This document shows positions 63,697 to 64,000 of a DNA stretch of 64,000 nucleotides, in pieces; the first letter of the stretch is position 1; the number at the start of each line of letters is the position of its first letter. Made by a program: the position numbers and the translations under genes. A model generated the notes under the pieces. It made no database searches, was not told the DNA's origin, and saw only the letters and a program-made list of their open reading frames with translations. Source of the stretch: an uncultured bacterium (GTDB lineage Bacteria; Bacteroidota; Bacteroidia; Chitinophagales; Chitinophagaceae); NCBI GenBank assembly GCA_903826405.1, contig CAIKEH010000010.1, positions 1 through 64,000 on the forward strand, written 5' to 3'.

Positions 63697-64000
63697 TCAG
63701 TGTTGTTTTTTCCGTAGCAGGTGGAATCCGTGTACAAGGCCTTTCCCTTTAAGTTCGATCTCACCCCGATCCTCGAATTCATAATCGTCGGAAAGCCTGA
63801 TCCGTACAGCTTCCGTAACATGCACATGATCGGTGGCAGCAGTGGATTCCATCCTGCTGGCCACATTGACCACATCACCCCAAAGGTCATAGCTGTATTT
63901 CTGTTTGCCTACGATCCCGGCGACGACTGTACCCGTATGTATGCCTATACGAAGATGCAGGTCCAAATTGTTGGCCTTGTCATATTCGTATATGGATGTC
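63697..64000 (-). CDS. class III adenylate/guanylate cyclase, C-terminal fragment
   Basis: About 101 residues running off the right edge in an open frame. It shows the second half of the class III cyclase catalytic domain: LDLHLRIGIHTGTVVAGIVG, YSYDLWGDVVNVASRMES (the DLWGDVVNxAxR motif, containing the transition-state Arg), and the usual C-terminal IELKGKGLVHGFHLL. Purine specificity and N-terminal sensor domains lie outside the window. Confidence 0.9.
   Translation of the reverse strand, partial: TSIYEYDKANNLDLHLRIGIHTGTVVAGIVGKQKYSYDLWGDVVNVASRMESTAATDHVHVTEAVRIRLSDDYEFEDRGEIELKGKGLVHGFHLLRKKQH

Overview
The window is 64 kb of chromosome from a Bacteroidota bacterium, most probably of the Chitinophagales/Chitinophagaceae type (the family is inference). 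The evidence is a 2400-residue SprA, proteins with gliding-motility-associated C-terminal sorting domains, a SusC/SusD pair, the futalosine menaquinone genes mqnB and mqnD, a PorE-like OmpA protein, and promoters of the Bacteroidota form (TTTG or TTG, about 20 bp, TAnnTTTG). Gene density is high. No CRISPR array, insertion sequence or prophage was seen.

1-13 kb is housekeeping: a response regulator, a photolyase, mqnB-mqnD, two tandem 6-pyruvoyl-tetrahydropterin-synthase-like genes with folE, fabD, an operon of a PLP trans-sulfuration enzyme with a thioredoxin-like protein and a D-aminoacylase-like lipoprotein, then fabH and ruvA. 13-20 kb is sprA. 20-33 kb runs mostly on the minus strand: a small secreted protein, an SDR, an operon ending in a PKD-rich T9SS cargo protein, guaB, dprA, the PorE-like gene, and folD-queE.

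33-42 kb (plus strand) holds a translationally coupled pair encoding a small barrel-like protein and a ComEA-like helix-hairpin-helix plus outer-membrane-barrel protein, then a SusC/SusD/DUF1735 nutrient-uptake operon closed by a strong terminator. 42-47 kb is radC, the classical prs-rplY-pth group, a fumarylacetoacetate-hydrolase-family gene, an Fnr-type regulator and a tRNA-Met with its own promoter and terminator. 47.6-48.9 kb, just after the tRNA, is AT-rich and sparse, with one acetyltransferase and a possible gene remnant; it looks like an accessory patch.

49-64 kb is the most unusual part. It has a 1096-residue fusion of a glycerophosphodiesterase-like domain, a YVTN propeller and a PF04185-type phosphoesterase; a T9SS cargo gene with no visible signal peptide; and a four-gene operon best known from Planctomycetes (PSD1-type cytochrome/DUF1549/LamG/DUF1553 lipoprotein, DUF1501 Tat protein, Tat-exported NHL propeller, DUF2231 membrane cytochrome with leucine-rich tail). 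A SIMPL protein and the C-terminus of a class III nucleotide cyclase close the window.

SprA, the PorE-like protein and the two type-B CTD proteins form a coherent secretion theme (translocon, periplasmic/outer-membrane component, cargo). FolE, the PTPS paralogues, QueE and FolD form a pterin/7-deazaguanine/folate theme.
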